Shown piece by piece: positions 63,122 to 64,000 of a stretch of DNA of 64,000 nucleotides. The notes under the pieces were generated by a model. The model saw only the letters and a program-made list of their open reading frames with translations, searched no databases and was not told the DNA's origin. Positions within the stretch are counted from its first letter, which is position 1, and each line of letters begins with the position of its first letter. A program made the position numbers and the translations under genes. The stretch is from Mesorhizobium sp. 65-26 (GTDB taxonomy: Bacteria > Pseudomonadota > Alphaproteobacteria > Rhizobiales > Rhizobiaceae), in NCBI GenBank assembly GCA_001899205.1, contig MKVL01000015.1, positions 214,300-278,299 of the forward strand, written 5' to 3'.

Positions 63122-63416
63122 CCGTTCCTCCCTGGCTTCGTGCCGCCGGTTTCCGCGTCGTGCCTCCCGGCGGGGAACCGTTTTCCGAAGTCCGTTCCGG
63201 GCCTTGGTGGCCCTATTTACTTAACATGCGAATTAACTTGACAGGTCGGGACCTTATTTGCAAGTCTATATTTGAAGCGTCGGTTCAAATAGTGAACCAA
63301 TTCGCCGCTTTGGCCAAGAACAACGACAAGGGCCGGGGCGTCGAGGCGTCGAGAGGAGAACCTCGGGAGCGACATTCCGGGGTGGTTGGCGAACGCAGCC
63401 AGAGAGGGGAATCGAC
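63122..63416. promoter_or_regulatory. divergent promoter region between iclR and the APC permease
   Basis: 295 bases without a gene. A TTGACA hexamer lies at 63238-63243. Two overlapping inverted repeats follow: TATTTGAA ... TTCAAATA (63269-63291) and GGTTC-AAATAGT-GAACC (63282-63298). They are the best IclR-operator candidates here. Confidence 0.5.
63269..63298. promoter_or_regulatory. nested inverted repeats, IclR operator candidate
   Basis: TATTTGAA and TTCAAATA are perfect 8-bp arms separated by GCGTCGG. The right arm is shared with a second repeat, GGTTC-AAATAGT-GAACC. The two sites could be bound alternatively, giving a switch between repression and activation. Confidence 0.5.
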
Positions 63417-64000
63417 ATGCAGACTCAATCCTCGCCCGAAACAGGCATAAACCAATTGCGCAAGAACGCGCTCGGCGTCGGCGCCGTCACCTTTCTTGTG
63501 GTGTCGGCCGCGGCCCCGCTTACCGCCGTCGCCGGCGGCGTCCCGCTTTCCATGCTGCTCGGCAACGGCCCGGGCATCCCGCTTACCTTCCTGCTGGTGA
63601 CAGTGGTGCTGCTGCTGTTTTCCGTCGGCTATGTCGCCATGGCGCGGCACATCCGCAATGCCGGCGCCTTCTACGCCTATACGGCGCAGGGGCTGGGCGG
63701 CCTGATGGGCGGCGCGGCCGCCCTCATCGCCATCCTCGCCTACAACGCCATGCAGATCGGCGTGTTCGGCATGTTTGGCGCCATTACCTCCGGCTTCTTC
63801 GCCAGCCTCGGCTTCAGCATGCCCTGGTGGGCATGGACCTATCTCGGCATCGCCGTCGTCGCTGTCTTCGGCTACCGGCGCGTCGACCTGTCGGCCAAGG
63901 TGCTGACGGCGCTGGTCATCCTCGAATACCTGGTCGTGCTCGTCATCGACGCCGCGATCCTGCTCAAGGGCGGCGATGCAGGCCTGTCGATCGCGCCCTT
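63417..64000 (+). CDS. APC-superfamily permease, 5' part (cut by window end)
   Basis: The frame is open from the ATG at 63417 (with GAGGGGA upstream) to the window end, about 194 codons. The start INQLRKNALGVGAVTFLVVS, then AAAPLTAVAGGVPLSMLLG, ARHIRNAGAFYAYTAQGLGG and FGYRRVDLSAKVLTALV parallel the permease at 40731-42164 in most positions. It probably imports the amine or amino acid used by the divergent aminotransferase operon. Confidence 0.88.
   Translation, partial: MQTQSSPETGINQLRKNALGVGAVTFLVVSAAAPLTAVAGGVPLSMLLGNGPGIPLTFLLVTVVLLLFSVGYVAMARHIRNAGAFYAYTAQGLGGLMGGAAALIAILAYNAMQIGVFGMFGAITSGFFASLGFSMPWWAWTYLGIAVVAVFGYRRVDLSAKVLTALVILEYLVVLVIDAAILLKGGDAGLSIAP

Overview
The window looks like chromosomal or megaplasmid DNA of a high-GC alphaproteobacterium of the Rhizobiales, most likely Mesorhizobium or a close relative. 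This is inferred from the codon bias, the density of ABC-transporter catabolic operons with IclR/GntR/MarR regulators, and palindromic intergenic elements of the rhizobial mosaic-element type. It is almost wholly catabolic and transport accessory content. I saw no tRNA, rRNA, CRISPR array, phage gene or transposase. About 60 protein genes are supported, two of them cut by the window edges.

Layout. 1-3.4 kb: the end of a hydantoinase-B subunit, a small CPCC zinc-finger-like protein, an SGNH hydrolase and a GcvT-like aminomethyltransferase. 3.4-6.2 kb: metQ-metN-metI methionine uptake (minus strand). 6.5-16 kb: a long minus-strand sugar-acid operon (SBP, two permeases, ATPase, mandelate-racemase-like enzyme, sugar mutarotase, Gfo/Idh/MocA dehydrogenase, MaoC, SDR, L-fuconate dehydratase). 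It faces a divergent IclR gene and an L-fuconolactonase-like hydrolase, and the set fits non-phosphorylative L-fucose degradation. 18-20 kb: a MarR regulator divergent from an MHS-type MFS symporter. 19.9-27.6 kb: a minus-strand operon (MaoC, CaiB/BaiF CoA-transferase, a solute-binding-like protein without signal peptide, then a ribose-type ABC transporter whose usual two-domain ATPase is encoded as two separate genes). 27.9-29.8 kb: a propeller lactonase and a GntR regulator.

29.9-42.2 kb is the most unusual part. It is a plus-strand aromatic or N-heterocycle catabolic cluster: gentisate-dioxygenase-like cupin, FAH hydrolase, nitrilase, flavin reductase, a NicX-like 2,5-dihydroxypyridine dioxygenase, an acyl-CoA-dehydrogenase-fold protein lacking the usual catalytic Glu, an SRPBCC/alpha-beta-hydrolase fusion, TetR, a glutamine-synthetase-like ligase, a flavin reductase fused to a LysR-type effector-binding domain, and an APC permease. 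A TTCGAAA palindrome lies before the first gene and again before the NicX-like gene, suggesting one regulon. I infer a two-component flavin monooxygenase whose reductase senses a ligand, feeding ring cleavage.

42.5-51.2 kb: a Dpp/Opp-type ABC system with a fused double ATPase, an ABM-fold protein, a D-2-hydroxyacid dehydrogenase, an M24-fold protein with lost metal ligands, and MarR. 51.3-56.7 kb: the homoprotocatechuate meta-cleavage operon (hpaF, hpaE, hpaD, hpaG-like, hpaH; minus strand) with hpaR and a perfect 14-bp palindrome at the promoter. 56.8-63.1 kb: an IclR-led minus-strand operon (Tm-1-like protein, HAD phosphatase, two class III PLP enzymes, APH-type kinase). The kinase and adjacent PLP enzyme resemble the hydroxylysine kinase/phospho-lyase pair. 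A divergent APC permease, paralogous to the one at 40.7 kb, runs off the right edge.

Functional names are by-eye family assignments from the translated sequence. No database search was possible.
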